Origin: Streptomyces sp. NBC_00236
GTDB lineage: Bacteria; Actinomycetota; Actinomycetes; Streptomycetales; Streptomycetaceae
Length of the DNA stretch: 64,000 nt
Direction: 5' to 3'
Assembly: GCF_036195045.1 (NCBI RefSeq)
Contig: NZ_CP108100.1
Coordinates: 7,192,001 to 7,256,000, forward strand
In this document: in pieces, positions 1 to 9,061 of the stretch
How positions within the stretch are numbered: position 1 is the first letter of the stretch
How the letters are laid out: each line of letters opens with the position of its first letter
The notes under the pieces: model-generated
What the model was told of the DNA's origin: nothing
The model's input: only the letters and a program-made list of their open reading frames with translations
The model's database searches: none
Made by a program: the position numbers and the translations under genes

Positions 1-1
1 C

Positions 2-1141
2 CCCGACACGGTACGGATGAGGCTCAAGCAGCCCTACGTACCGCTCACCGGCGTCCTCGCCGACCGGGCCGGGATGGTGATGTCACCGGCCGCGCTCAAG
101 AAGTACGGGAAGAACTTCACGAACCACCCCTCCTGCGTCGGCCCCTTCCGCTTCGTCGAGCGCGTCGGCGGCGACCGGATCGTGCTGAAGAAGGACCCGA
201 ACTACTACGACGCGGACAAGGTCCACCTCGACGGCGTCGTCTACAAGCCCATCCCCGACGGCAACGTCCGGCTCGCCAACCTGCGCTCCGGCGACCTCCA
301 GGTCGGCGACCAGATGGGCCCCGTCGACGTACAGAGCGCCCTCACCGAGCCGAAGCTCCAGCTCTTCAACTCGCCCTCGCTCGGCTACCAGGGCATCGGC
401 CTCAACGTCGGCAACGTGAAGGGCCTCGGGCAGCAGCCCGGCAAGCTCGACACCCCGATCGCCCGGGACGTCCGGGTCCGGGAGGCATTCGAGCTCGCGA
501 TCGACCGCGACACCCTCAACGAGGTCGTCTTCCAGGGCATGTACGAACCGGCCTGCGGCCCCATCTCACCGCAGTCCGCCATCGCCCCCGGCGTCAAGCC
601 CGAGGACTGCCCGAAGCGCGACATCGCCAAGGCGAAGAAGCTGCTGAAGGAGGCGGGCGTGAAGACCCCGCTGAAGATCGAGCTGAAGACCTCCACCACC
701 CCCGAACAGGGGCGGGTCGGACAGGTCCTCCAGGCCATGGTCAAGGAGGCCGGCTTCGACCTGTCGCTGCGGCCCACCGAGTACGCCACCATGCTCTCGG
801 AGACCGACGCCGGACACTACGACGTCTTCACCAGCGGCTGGTCCGGCCGGCTCGACCCGGACGGCAACGTCTCCAACTTCCTCAAGACCGCCGGCGCCAT
901 GAACGCCTACGGCCTCGGCGACCCCGCGATCGACCGGCTCATCGCGGAGGGCCGCACCGTCGCCGACCCGGCGCGGCGCACCGAGATCTACGACGAGCTC
1001 ACCCGGCGCGTGCAGGACGCCCACACGCTGATCTACCTCTACCGGCAGAAGAACTACGTCGTCGCCACCAAGGACGTCGCGGGCATCCGCGTCTACGGCG
1101 ACGGACTGGTCCGGGTTACGAATGCGGGGTACACCCGATGA
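2..1141 (+). CDS. Peptide ABC transporter substrate-binding protein, 5' truncated
   Basis: This is the C-terminal 379 residues of an extracellular solute-binding protein family 5 (DppA/OppA type); the frame is open to the left window edge, so the signal peptide and lipobox are not visible. The visible part contains the family's lobe II and closing region, including a segment describing Arg-Leu-Asp-Pro-Asp-Gly-Asn around residue 280 that is typical of these proteins. It would capture di- or oligopeptides outside the membrane and hand them to the permeases encoded immediately downstream. Its stop overlaps the next start in an ATGA junction, so it belongs to a five-gene dpp/opp-type operon. The peptide specificity cannot be read from the sequence. 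Confidence 0.93.
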   Translation, partial: PDTVRMRLKQPYVPLTGVLADRAGMVMSPAALKKYGKNFTNHPSCVGPFRFVERVGGDRIVLKKDPNYYDADKVHLDGVVYKPIPDGNVRLANLRSGDLQVGDQMGPVDVQSALTEPKLQLFNSPSLGYQGIGLNVGNVKGLGQQPGKLDTPIARDVRVREAFELAIDRDTLNEVVFQGMYEPACGPISPQSAIAPGVKPEDCPKRDIAKAKKLLKEAGVKTPLKIELKTSTTPEQGRVGQVLQAMVKEAGFDLSLRPTEYATMLSETDAGHYDVFTSGWSGRLDPDGNVSNFLKTAGAMNAYGLGDPAIDRLIAEGRTVADPARRTEIYDELTRRVQDAHTLIYLYRQKNYVVATKDVAGIRVYGDGLVRVTNAGYTR

Positions 1142-2091
1142 CGAAATACCTGCTGACGCGGCTGCGCCAGTCCCTCATCACCCTCTTCCTGGTCTCCGTC
1201 GTGGTGTTCGCCGGCATCCGGGCACTGCCCGGCGACCCGGCGCTCGCCCTGGCCGGTGAGGAGCGCAGCCCCGAGGCGCTCGCCGCGATCCGTGAGGCGT
1301 ACGGCCTCAACGACAACATCGTCGTGCAGTACGCCCGCTTCATCGGCCACGCCCTCACCGGCGACCTCGGCAACTCCTCCCGCACCGGGCTCCCGGTCGC
1401 CGACGCCATCGGGCAGGCCCTCCCCGTCACGCTGGAGCTGGCCGCGCTGTCCCTGCTGCTCGCCGTGGTCCTCGGCATCGGTGCCGGAGTCGTCGCCGCC
1501 GTGCGGCGCGGGAAGCCCGAGGAGTGGATCGCCAACGTGATCGCGCTGATCGGGCTCTCCATCCCGACGTTCTGGCTCGGCATCGTGCTCGTCCTCGGCT
1601 TCGCCATCGCCGTCCCGGTGTTCGCCGCCTCCGGATACGTCCCCTTCGGTACGGACCCGGTCGACAACCTGCGCCGCATGGTGCTGCCCGCGATCGTGCT
1701 CGGCTCCGGGCTCGCCGCCGTCGTGATGCGCCAGACGCGGGCGGCGATGCTCGACTCGCTCTCCGCCGACTACGTGCGCACCGCCCGCGCCAAGGGCCTG
1801 TCGAAACGGTCCGTCGTCGGCGGGCACGCCCTGCGCAACTCGCTCGTCACCGTCGTCACCGTGCTCGGACTCCAGCTCGGACACCTGATCTCCGGCGCCG
1901 TCGTCACCGAGCAGATCTTCGTCCTGCCCGGCTTCGGCAAGCTCACCATCGACGCCGTTTTCACCCGTGACTACGCGACGCTACAGGCAGTGGTGCTCTG
2001 CACCTCCGCCGCGTACATCCTCATCAATCTGCTGGTCGACGTGGTCTATTCGGTCATCGACCCGCGCATCCGGCTCGGAGGTGCCCGGTGA
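1138..2091 (+). CDS. Peptide ABC transporter permease, DppB/OppB type
   Basis: The 317-residue protein has the size and about six membrane segments of the DppB/OppB permeases. An N-terminal transmembrane helix is followed by the conserved stretch around ALPGDP near residue 30. The cytoplasmic EAA coupling loop lies near residues 205-235, around DYVRTARAKGLS, and would contact the ATPases. It forms the inner-membrane channel with the next gene product. The start overlaps the binding-protein stop (ATGA) and the stop overlaps the next start (GTGA), indicating translational coupling. Confidence 0.95.
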   Translation: MTKYLLTRLRQSLITLFLVSVVVFAGIRALPGDPALALAGEERSPEALAAIREAYGLNDNIVVQYARFIGHALTGDLGNSSRTGLPVADAIGQALPVTLELAALSLLLAVVLGIGAGVVAAVRRGKPEEWIANVIALIGLSIPTFWLGIVLVLGFAIAVPVFAASGYVPFGTDPVDNLRRMVLPAIVLGSGLAAVVMRQTRAAMLDSLSADYVRTARAKGLSKRSVVGGHALRNSLVTVVTVLGLQLGHLISGAVVTEQIFVLPGFGKLTIDAVFTRDYATLQAVVLCTSAAYILINLLVDVVYSVIDPRIRLGGAR

Positions 2092-2981
2092 CCACAGCGA
2101 CCCCAGCGCTCCCCACCGTCCCGCAGACCGCGAAGAAGAAGGGGACCGGTAACGGACGGCTCCGCGCCCTGCGCCGGAACCGGCTCGCCATGACCGGTGG
2201 CATCATCGCCGCGGTCTTCATCCTGGTCGCCCTCCTCGCCCCGCTGATCGCCCCGTACGACCCCTCGCAGCCGGACTTCGGGAACGTCCTCGCCGAACCG
2301 GGCGCGGCCCACTGGCTCGGTACCGACGATCTTGGGCGCGACCAGCTGTCCCGCATCGTGTACGGCGCGCGCGCCTCCATGCAGGTCGGCCTCGTCGCCG
2401 TCGTGCTGGCGTTCGTGATCGGCGTACCGCTGGGGCTGATCGGCGGCTACTACGGGAAGTTCGCCGACGGCGCGATCTCCCGGCTCACCGACACCATGCT
2501 GGCCTTCCCCTTCCTGGTGCTCGCCGTCGGCCTCGCCGCGATCCTCGGCCCGTCGCTGACCAACGCGACCATCGCCATCGGCATCTCGCAGATCCCCGCC
2601 GTCATCCGCATCACCCGGGCCGAGACGCTGCGGCTCAAGCACGTCGACTACGTCGGCGCGGCCATAGCCAACGGCGGCGCCGACGGAACCGTGCTCTTCC
2701 GGCACATCCTGCCCAACGCCACCTCCGCGCTGATCGTCCAGGCGACCGTCGGCATCCCCGCCGCCATCATCGGCGAGGCCCTGCTCAGCTTCCTGGGTCT
2801 CGGCGTCCAGCCCCCGGACCCGTCCCTCGGCGTGATGCTCTCCGGCGCCCAGTCCTTCCTGGCCCCGGCGCCCTGGCTCGCCGTCTTCCCCGGCCTGGCG
2901 ATCGTCGCGGCGACCCTGGCCTTCAACCTGCTCGGCGACGGACTGCGCGACGTCCTCGACCCCCGTGGAGGGACCCGATGA
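2088..2981 (+). CDS. Peptide ABC transporter permease, DppC/OppC type
   Basis: The 297-residue protein is the second permease subunit. It has a Lys/Arg-rich cytoplasmic N-terminus (residues about 1-35) and the OppC N-terminal motif near LAPLIAPYDP. The motif HWLGTDDLGRDQLSR is the family hallmark. The EAA loop lies near residues 185-205 (HVDYVGAAIANGG). The GTG start at the GTGA overlap gives the expected family length. It pairs with the preceding permease. Confidence 0.95.
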   Translation: MTTATPALPTVPQTAKKKGTGNGRLRALRRNRLAMTGGIIAAVFILVALLAPLIAPYDPSQPDFGNVLAEPGAAHWLGTDDLGRDQLSRIVYGARASMQVGLVAVVLAFVIGVPLGLIGGYYGKFADGAISRLTDTMLAFPFLVLAVGLAAILGPSLTNATIAIGISQIPAVIRITRAETLRLKHVDYVGAAIANGGADGTVLFRHILPNATSALIVQATVGIPAAIIGEALLSFLGLGVQPPDPSLGVMLSGAQSFLAPAPWLAVFPGLAIVAATLAFNLLGDGLRDVLDPRGGTR

Positions 2982-4075
2982 CCGAGACCGTTCTCGAATC
3001 CGTACGGGGACGGGTGGGTGAGCCCGTCCTGAGCGTCCGCGACCTGTCGGTCTCCTTCCGCTCCGACACCCGCACCGTGCACGCCGTCGACGGCGTCTCC
3101 TACGATCTGCACCCCGGCGAGGTCCTCGCCGTCGTGGGGGAGTCCGGGTGCGGCAAGTCCGTCACCTCCATGGCCGTGATGGGACTGCTCCCGCCCACGG
3201 CACGCATCGGCGGCTCCATCCGCGTCGGCGGCAGGGAACTCGTCGGCGCGCCGGAGAAGGAGCTCCAGAAGATCCGCGGCAAGGACATCGCGATGATCTT
3301 CCAGGAGCCGATGACCTCGCTGAACCCGGTTCTCACCATCGGCCGGCAGATCGGCGAGGTGCTTCGCAGGCACCAGGGGCTGAGCCGGAAGGAGGCCAGG
3401 GAGCGGTCCGTGGACCTGCTCGACCTGGTCGGCATCCCCGCCCCGCGCAGCCGCATCGACGAGTACCCGCACCAGCTCTCCGGTGGCATGCGCCAGCGCG
3501 TGATGATCGCGATCGCGGTCGCCTGCGACCCCTCGGTCCTCATCGCCGACGAACCGACCACCGCGCTCGACGTCACCGTGCAGGCGGGCATCCTCGAAGT
3601 CCTCCAGTCGCTGCGCGAACGGCTCGGCACCGCGATCGTCCTGGTCACGCACGACCTCGGCGTCGTCGCCGACGCGGCCGACCGGGTTCTCGTGATGTAC
3701 GCCGGGCGCTCCGTCGAAGAGGCCCCCGTACACGAACTGTTCGCCACCGCCCGGCACCCGTACACCCGCGGGCTGCTCGGAGCCGTCCTGCGCCCGGGCG
3801 GCGAGGGCAAGCGCCGGCTGCCCGAGATCCCCGGCCTGGTGCCGAGCCTCGACAGCCAGCCCGACGCCTGCACCTTCGCACCCCGGTGCAGCCGCGCCGA
3901 CGACAACTGCACGGGTGGCCGCCCCGGCTTCAGGTCCGTCGACCCGAGTACGGGGACGGACGCAGCCCACCGGGCGGCGTGCTGGCACCCGTACGGCGCC
4001 GACGAGGCGTCCGACACCCTCACGGCCACCCCCGCCGCCGAGCCCGCGCGACCCGACCAGGAGGCCGGAAAGTGA
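2978..4075 (+). CDS. Peptide ABC transporter ATP-binding protein, DppD/OppD type
   Basis: The 365-residue ATPase has Walker A at residues 54-61 (GESGCGKS), a Q-loop after [12 protein letters not shown], the ABC signature LSGGMRQR, Walker B (VLIADEPT) and an H-loop (VTHDLG). The C-terminal oligopeptide-transporter extension carries the Cys-rich [14 protein letters not shown] motif found in DppD/OppD proteins, which in characterised members binds an iron-sulfur cluster. It forms an asymmetric ATPase pair with the next gene. Both ends overlap neighbouring genes by four bases. Confidence 0.95.
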   Translation: MTETVLESVRGRVGEPVLSVRDLSVSFRSDTRTVHAVDGVSYDLHPGEVLAVVGESGCGKSVTSMAVMGLLPPTARIGGSIRVGGRELVGAPEKELQKIRGKDIAMIFQEPMTSLNPVLTIGRQIGEVLRRHQGLSRKEARERSVDLLDLVGIPAPRSRIDEYPHQLSGGMRQRVMIAIAVACDPSVLIADEPTTALDVTVQAGILEVLQSLRERLGTAIVLVTHDLGVVADAADRVLVMYAGRSVEEAPVHELFATARHPYTRGLLGAVLRPGGEGKRRLPEIPGLVPSLDSQPDACTFAPRCSRADDNCTGGRPGFRSVDPSTGTDAAHRAACWHPYGADEASDTLTATPAAEPARPDQEAGK

Positions 4076-5115
4076 CCGCAGCACAGACCGTCCCCGCCCC
4101 GCGCGAAAGCGCCGAGGGCGCCGCGGACCAGCAGCACCCCGTGCTGCGGATCGACTCGATGGAACGGCACTTCGCGGCTTCCGGCGGCGGCACCGTCCGC
4201 GCCGTCGACGGCGTCTCGATCACCGTCGGCCGCGGCGAGGTCGTGGGCCTCGTCGGGGAGTCCGGCAGCGGCAAGTCGACCGTCGGCCGCTGCGCCGTAC
4301 GCCTCGACGAACCCACCGGCGGCACCGTCCACATCAACGGCACCGACATCACCCATCTGTCCCGCCGCGCCGTGCGCCCGCTGCGCAAGGACTTCCACCT
4401 GGTCTTCCAGGACCCCTCGTCCTCGCTCGACCCGCGCATGACCATCGGCCAGATCATCGCCGAACCCATCAGGCTCCACCGCCGGGCCCGCGGCTCCGCC
4501 GTCCGCGAGCGGGTCGAGGAACTGCTCGCCCAGGTCGGGCTGCGCCCCGAGCACGCCGACCGGCACCCGCACGAGCTCTCCGGCGGCCAGCGCCAGCGCA
4601 TCTCCATCGCCCGCGCGCTCTCCTGCGACCCGGATCTCGTCGTCGCGGACGAACCGACCTCCGCCCTCGACGTCTCCGTGCAGGCCTCCGTCCTCAACCT
4701 GCTCGCCGACCTCCAGCGCGACCGCGGTTTCGGCTGCCTGTTCATCACCCACGACCTGGCCGCGGTCGAGTTCCTCGCCGACCGCATCGCCGTGATGTAC
4801 CTCGGCCAGATCGTCGAACAGGCCCCCACCGCCGAACTGTTCGCCGACCCCAAGCACCCCTACACCCAGGCGCTGCTCTCCGCGGCGCCCGTGCCCGACC
4901 CGGTGCTCCAGCGCTCCCGCGAGCGCATCGTGCTCCACGGCGAACTGCCCAGTCCGCTGGACCCGCCGCCCGGCTGCCGCTTCCACACCCGCTGCCCGCT
5001 CGCCACCGACCGGTGCCGCACCGAGATCCCCGCCCTGCGGGAACTGCCCGGCGGCCGGCAGGTCTCCTGCCACCTCGTCGACGACGACGGCGCCGCCCCG
5101 GACGCGGCCGCCTGA
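4072..5115 (+). CDS. Peptide ABC transporter ATP-binding protein, DppF/OppF type
   Basis: The 347-residue ATPase starts at the GTG inside the GTGA overlap with the previous stop; the frame is open much further upstream, but that part is antisense-like shadow of the previous gene. It shows Walker A (GESGSGKST), signature LSGGQRQR, Walker B (LVVADEPT), an H-loop (ITHDLA) and the C-terminal extension with [15 protein letters not shown]. It completes the five-gene transporter and is followed by a strong terminator hairpin, which suggests that the operon ends here. Confidence 0.94.
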   Translation: MTAAQTVPAPRESAEGAADQQHPVLRIDSMERHFAASGGGTVRAVDGVSITVGRGEVVGLVGESGSGKSTVGRCAVRLDEPTGGTVHINGTDITHLSRRAVRPLRKDFHLVFQDPSSSLDPRMTIGQIIAEPIRLHRRARGSAVRERVEELLAQVGLRPEHADRHPHELSGGQRQRISIARALSCDPDLVVADEPTSALDVSVQASVLNLLADLQRDRGFGCLFITHDLAAVEFLADRIAVMYLGQIVEQAPTAELFADPKHPYTQALLSAAPVPDPVLQRSRERIVLHGELPSPLDPPPGCRFHTRCPLATDRCRTEIPALRELPGGRQVSCHLVDDDGAAPDAAA

Positions 5116-5119
5116 CCCG

Positions 5120-5164
5120 CGTACGGGAGGCGGGCCCTCGTTCCCGGAGCCGGCCTCCCGTACG
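5120..5164 (+). terminator. Rho-independent-type terminator after the peptide transporter operon
   Basis: A 12-bp perfect inverted repeat (CGTACGGGAGGC paired with GCCTCCCGTACG) with a 21-nt, partly self-complementary loop starts four bases after the stop. There is no U tract, as is usual in Streptomyces. Confidence 0.75.
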
Positions 5165-5211
5165 TACGATCCGCAACAAACCACAGAACGTCGCAGCAAG
5201 GAGCCGCATCC

Positions 5212-7059
5212 GTGTTCACCACCCGGCCCACCCTCCAGGGCACCTTCGGCATGGTGTCCTCCACCCACTGGCTCGCCTCGCAGTCCGCGATGGCCGTCCT
5301 GGAGGACGGCGGCAACGCCTACGACGCCGCCGTCGCCGCCGGATTCGTCCTGCACGTCGTCGAACCGCACCTCAACGGCCCGGCCGGCGAGGTGCCGATG
5401 ATCCTGGCGCCCCGCGACGGGGACGTCCGGGTCCTGTGCGGCCAGGGCCCCGCCCCGGCCGGTGCCACGGTCGCCCACTACCGCTCGCTCGGCCTCGACC
5501 TGGTCCCCGGCACGGGGCCGCTCGCCTCCGCCGTGCCGGGTGCCTTCGACGCCTGGATGCTGCTGCTGCGCGACCACGGCACCAAGACCGTCGCCGAGGT
5601 GCTGCGGTACGCCATCGGATACGCCGAGGACGGGCACGCACCCGTCGAGCGCGTCGGCCAGACCGTCGAGACCGTCCGCGAGCTCTTCGAGACCGAGTGG
5701 CAGTCCTCCGCCGACGTCTACCTCCCCGGCGGCACGTCCCCGAAGCCGGGCGAGTTGTTCCGCAACCCCGCCCTCGCCGCCACCTGGCGCCGCCTGATCA
5801 CCGAGGCCGAGGAGACCGGCGGCGAGGACCGCACCGCGCAGATCGAGGCCGCCCGCGCGATCTGGCGCGAAGGCTTCATCGCCGAGGCCCTGGTCCGCCA
5901 GGCCGCCGTCCCCACCATGGACACCAGCGGCACCCGCCACACCGGCACCCTCACCGCCGCCGACCTGGCCGGCTGGTCCGCGTCGTACGAGGCCCCCGCC
6001 ACGTACGACTGGAACGGCTGGACGCTGGCCAAGGCCGGCGGCTGGAGCCAGGGCCCCGCCTTCCTGCAGCAGCTCGCGCTGCTGCCCGCCGAACTGCCGG
6101 CCTACGGCTCCGCCGACTACGTCCACCTCCTCATCGAGGGCTGCAAGCTCGCCATGGCGGACCGGGAGGCCTGGTACGGCGACGCCGCCGAGGTTCCGCT
6201 CGGCACGCTGCTCTCCGAGCCGTACAACGCCGCCCGCCGTGCGCTGGTCACCGACGAGGCCTCGCACGAGCTGCGCCCGGGCAGCCCCGACGGCCGCACG
6301 CCCGTGCTCAGCGAGCACGCCCACGCCGTCGCCGCCGGCGAGTCCGGCTTCGACGCCATGGGCATACCGGCCGCCGGTGTCGGCGAGCCGACGGTGGCGA
6401 AGGACGGAGCCGCCGTCGCCGCGGGCGAGCCGACCGTCGCCAAGGACGGCGCGACCCGCGGCGACACCTGTCACGTCGACGTCGTCGACCGCTGGGGCAA
6501 CATGGTCTCCGCGACCCCCAGCGGCGGCTGGCTCCAGTCCAACCCGGTCGTGCCCGAACTCGGCTTCCCGCTCGGCACCCGCCTCCAGATGGCCTGGCTG
6601 GACGAGGGCCTGCCGAACTCCCTCACCCCCGGCCGGCGTCCCCGCACCACCCTCACCCCGTCCCTCGCCCTGCGCGACGGCGTCCCGGTAATGGCCTTCG
6701 GCACCCCGGGCGGCGACCAGCAGGACCAGTGGCAGCTGCACTTCTTCCTCGCCGTCGCCCTGCGCGCCGAGGTCCGCGGCGGCCTCGACCTCCAGGGCGC
6801 CGTCGACGCCCCGAACTGGCACAACGACAGCTTCCCCGGCTCCTTCTTCCCGCGCGGGATGCGCCCGGGCAGCGTCACCGTCGAGGAGGGCATGGACCCG
6901 GACGTCGTCGCGGAACTGCGCCGGCGCGGCCATGACGTCACGGTCGGCGACCCGTGGTCCGAGGGCCGGATGTGCGCGGTCGCCCGCGACCCGGAGACCG
7001 GGGTGCTGTCGGCGGCGGCGAACCCGCGTGGCATGCAGGGGTACGCCGTCGGGCGCTGA
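5212..7059 (+). CDS. Gamma-glutamyltransferase family protein (Ntn hydrolase)
   Basis: The 615-residue protein matches the gamma-glutamyltranspeptidase fold from the N-terminal GGNAYDAAVAAGF segment through the large-subunit region. The self-cleaving catalytic Thr is probably the T of GDTCHVDVVD near residue 421, where classical enzymes have TTH. The downstream motif TLTPSLALRDG and the glycine-rich GTPGGDQQDQ region fit the small subunit. The start is GTG, 9 nt after the GGAG of AAGGAG. There is no signal peptide, so the enzyme looks cytoplasmic. Just before the catalytic Thr a 14-residue segment (GEPTVAKDGA...) occurs twice. Lying behind a peptide transporter, it may process imported gamma-glutamyl or other N-capped peptides; acylase activity is an alternative. 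Confidence 0.88.
   Translation: MFTTRPTLQGTFGMVSSTHWLASQSAMAVLEDGGNAYDAAVAAGFVLHVVEPHLNGPAGEVPMILAPRDGDVRVLCGQGPAPAGATVAHYRSLGLDLVPGTGPLASAVPGAFDAWMLLLRDHGTKTVAEVLRYAIGYAEDGHAPVERVGQTVETVRELFETEWQSSADVYLPGGTSPKPGELFRNPALAATWRRLITEAEETGGEDRTAQIEAARAIWREGFIAEALVRQAAVPTMDTSGTRHTGTLTAADLAGWSASYEAPATYDWNGWTLAKAGGWSQGPAFLQQLALLPAELPAYGSADYVHLLIEGCKLAMADREAWYGDAAEVPLGTLLSEPYNAARRALVTDEASHELRPGSPDGRTPVLSEHAHAVAAGESGFDAMGIPAAGVGEPTVAKDGAAVAAGEPTVAKDGATRGDTCHVDVVDRWGNMVSATPSGGWLQSNPVVPELGFPLGTRLQMAWLDEGLPNSLTPGRRPRTTLTPSLALRDGVPVMAFGTPGGDQQDQWQLHFFLAVALRAEVRGGLDLQGAVDAPNWHNDSFPGSFFPRGMRPGSVTVEEGMDPDVVAELRRRGHDVTVGDPWSEGRMCAVARDPETGVLSAAANPRGMQGYAVGR
6382..6465 (+). repeat. 42-bp tandem duplication inside the gamma-glutamyltransferase gene
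   Basis: Two in-frame copies of a 42-bp unit start at 6382 and 6424. They encode GEPTVAKDGA followed by a small-residue spacer. Most differences between copies fall at third codon positions, so the duplication is not very recent. It sits immediately upstream of the predicted catalytic Thr. Confidence 0.85.
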
Positions 7060-7060
7060 G

Positions 7061-7095
7061 GGGCCGACGGCCCGGTCGTGACGCGGGGCGACCGG
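7061..7095 (+). terminator. Possible terminator after the gamma-glutamyltransferase gene
   Basis: GGGCC-GAC-GGCCC is directly followed by a second hairpin (CCGGTCG paired with CGACCGG, 10-nt loop). Either could act as a terminator; without a U tract the call stays tentative. Confidence 0.4.
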
Positions 7096-7170
7096 ACCGG
7101 ACGCCGGCCGGCCACCTCCCCGTCATGACCAGGTCGTCGGCGTCCGCACAGCCCGTGCTTAGCTGGGGGC

Positions 7171-7998
7171 ATGATCGATGACTTCCTTGCCGTGGACCTG
7201 ACCGAGGTCGAGGCGGCGGTCCGCGCAGCGGCCGCCGCCGAGATCATGCCGCGCTACCGGCAGCTCGCCGCACACGAGATCATCGAGAAGAACGGCCCGC
7301 ACGACCTCGTCACCACCGCGGACCGGCTCGCCGAGGAACACCTCACCGCCTCCCTGAGCCGGCTCCTGCCCGGTTCCGTCGTCGTCGGCGAGGAGGCGGT
7401 CCACGCCGACCCGAAGGTGTACGAGGCGCTGAGCGGCGAGGCCCCCGTGTGGATCGTCGACCCGGTCGACGGCACCCGCCAGTTCGTCCGCGGCGAAACG
7501 GGGTTCTGCACCCTGGTCGCCCTGGCCCACCGCGGCGAGCTGCTGGCTTCCTGGACCTACGCGGCCGCCCTGGACGAGATGGCCGTCGCGGTCAGCGGCC
7601 GGGGCGCCACGCTCAACGGCGCGCCGATACGTTCCGGGTCGCCCGCGCCCGACGCCGTACTGCACGTGGCGATGTCGCACCCCGACTACACCACCGACGC
7701 GCAGAAGCAGGCCCTGCTCGGCCTGCGCACCGAAGGCATCGACGCACGGCCCTGCGGCTCGGCCGGCCTCGAATACCTGGCCGTCGCCCGCGGCGAGCTG
7801 GACGCGCTCGCCTTCAACTGGGAGTACGCCTGGGACCACGCGGCGGGACTCCTCCTGGTCACCGAGGCGGGCGGCGCCCAGGCCACGCTGTCCGGTGCGC
7901 CGTTCCGTATCGCCGGCGGCAACGACCTGCCCTTCACGGCAGCCCGGGACCGTGCGACGGCCGACCGCATCCTGGCCGCCTTGCGCACCGAGGCCTGA
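7171..7998 (+). CDS. Inositol monophosphatase family protein
   Basis: The 275-residue protein has all metal-binding motifs of the Mg-dependent IMPase superfamily: GEEAV near residue 72, WIVDPVDGTRQF near residue 95, and WDHAAG near residue 222. It should hydrolyse a phosphomonoester such as inositol-1-phosphate, histidinol phosphate or a 3'-phosphoadenosine nucleotide; the sequence alone does not settle which. It stands alone between a terminator-like hairpin and a convergent gene. Confidence 0.9.
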   Translation: MIDDFLAVDLTEVEAAVRAAAAAEIMPRYRQLAAHEIIEKNGPHDLVTTADRLAEEHLTASLSRLLPGSVVVGEEAVHADPKVYEALSGEAPVWIVDPVDGTRQFVRGETGFCTLVALAHRGELLASWTYAAALDEMAVAVSGRGATLNGAPIRSGSPAPDAVLHVAMSHPDYTTDAQKQALLGLRTEGIDARPCGSAGLEYLAVARGELDALAFNWEYAWDHAAGLLLVTEAGGAQATLSGAPFRIAGGNDLPFTAARDRATADRILAALRTEA

Positions 7999-8062
7999 GC
8001 AAGCGGTCCGGGGCGCGGTGATCGTGCGCGCTGCGCCCGGGCCCTTCGGCGTTCCGGGCCCT

Positions 8063-8974
8063 TCAGCGCGACCGAGGTCCTCGACTCCCGTCGGCGACAC
8101 CCTTCCGCAGGACCTCGCGCACGTCCCTCACGACTGTCGCGGCCGTCTCCACGGCCGAGGGGTCCAGCCCCGACAGCGCCTCGCCCACCCGTGCCGCGAA
8201 GTCCGCGGGCGTGTCCGGCAGGGCAGCGGCGGCGGCCAGCGCGCCCTTCTCGTTCAGGCACCAGGTGCGGTGGTGGGCGTGCAGCGACTGGGCGAGGATG
8301 CCGAACGCCCGGGACAGACAGAGCGCTACATGGAGCCGGTCACCGCCCGGTGCCGACTTACGGGCCGACCCGACCGAGAACTCCGCCTCCCAGGCCGCCT
8401 CGGCAAGCGCCTCGCGCAGGGGCTCCGGGTAGTCAGACGTCTGCTGCTGAAGTGCCGTCAACTCGCCATGAGGGTCGGCGAGTACGCGCCCGAGCGCAAC
8501 CTCGCCCGCGTAGGCGGGGGACCAGAAGCCCAGCGGATGCCCGGGCTGGACGCCCACCTCGAACCGTCCCTGCCGACAGTCGGACCAGACCGCCTCGACC
8601 CGGTCCAGATCGCGCAGGATCCAGTCGACCGGAACACCGTCCACCCGCAGCCACGCCCCGCCGTTCACCCACGGCCCCCAGCCGCCCGGCCCGGCCACCT
8701 CGACCGGGGAGCCCTGGAACGCGGACGCCAGCGCGGTCAGCGCGGCGAGGTCCGGTGCGCCGCGGTAGTAGAGGCCCAGATCCCAGTCCGAGTCGGGCCG
8801 GTGGGTGCCGCGGGCCCGGCTGCCTCCGAGCACGACGGCGCGGACACCCGGTACCGCGGTCAGCCGTTCCGCCATCTCGTCGATGCTCCGTCGCAGAGCG
8901 GATCCCTCCGCCTCCGGGGAGAGGGCGGGAGACGGGTTCGGGTGCGCCGGACGGGCGTGGTTCGGAGTATTCAT
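8063..8974 (-). CDS. Nucleotidyltransferase domain protein
   Basis: This 303-residue protein carries the polymerase-beta-type nucleotidyltransferase motif GGSRARGTHRPDSDWDLG near residues 46-63, in which GS and the DxD pair bind nucleotide and metal. The rest is alpha-helical and resembles the C-terminal domain of aminoglycoside- or antitoxin-type nucleotidyltransferases. The ATG at 8974 was chosen because the frame further upstream overlaps the divergent promoter and neighbouring gene and loses codon bias. No partner toxin (HEPN) gene is adjacent. The substrate is unknown. Confidence 0.8.
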   Translation of the reverse strand: MNTPNHARPAHPNPSPALSPEAEGSALRRSIDEMAERLTAVPGVRAVVLGGSRARGTHRPDSDWDLGLYYRGAPDLAALTALASAFQGSPVEVAGPGGWGPWVNGGAWLRVDGVPVDWILRDLDRVEAVWSDCRQGRFEVGVQPGHPLGFWSPAYAGEVALGRVLADPHGELTALQQQTSDYPEPLREALAEAAWEAEFSVGSARKSAPGGDRLHVALCLSRAFGILAQSLHAHHRTWCLNEKGALAAAAALPDTPADFAARVGEALSGLDPSAVETAATVVRDVREVLRKGVADGSRGPRSR

Positions 8975-9061
8975 GGGACGGGCACCGTACCCGCTCCCGA
9001 AGTGTCGGTGCCTGCGAATATCCTGGGCTCTCAGACCGTCGGCTGACAAAGGAGTCCGAAG

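Noticed and set aside
3100..6933. A 1277-codon open frame on the minus strand opposite the peptide transporter and gamma-glutamyltransferase genes
   Set aside because: It is a mirror frame of GC-rich genes: its product is low-complexity Arg/Gly/Ala/Val-rich, shows no domain, and the plus-strand genes have full motif support and correct codon bias.
3915..6935. A 1006-codon plus-strand frame of Arg/Pro-rich sequence
   Set aside because: It crosses the ends of real genes and a terminator hairpin, and the product is the Arg-Pro-Ala composition expected of an out-of-frame high-GC reading.
8020..8062. Direct repeats of CGGGCCCTTC between the phosphatase and nucleotidyltransferase genes as a terminator
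   Set aside because: The copies are direct, not inverted, and no convincing stem forms.
8063..8974. A MNT/HEPN toxin-antitoxin pair based on the nucleotidyltransferase motif
   Set aside because: The protein is far longer than MNT antitoxins and no HEPN gene is adjacent.
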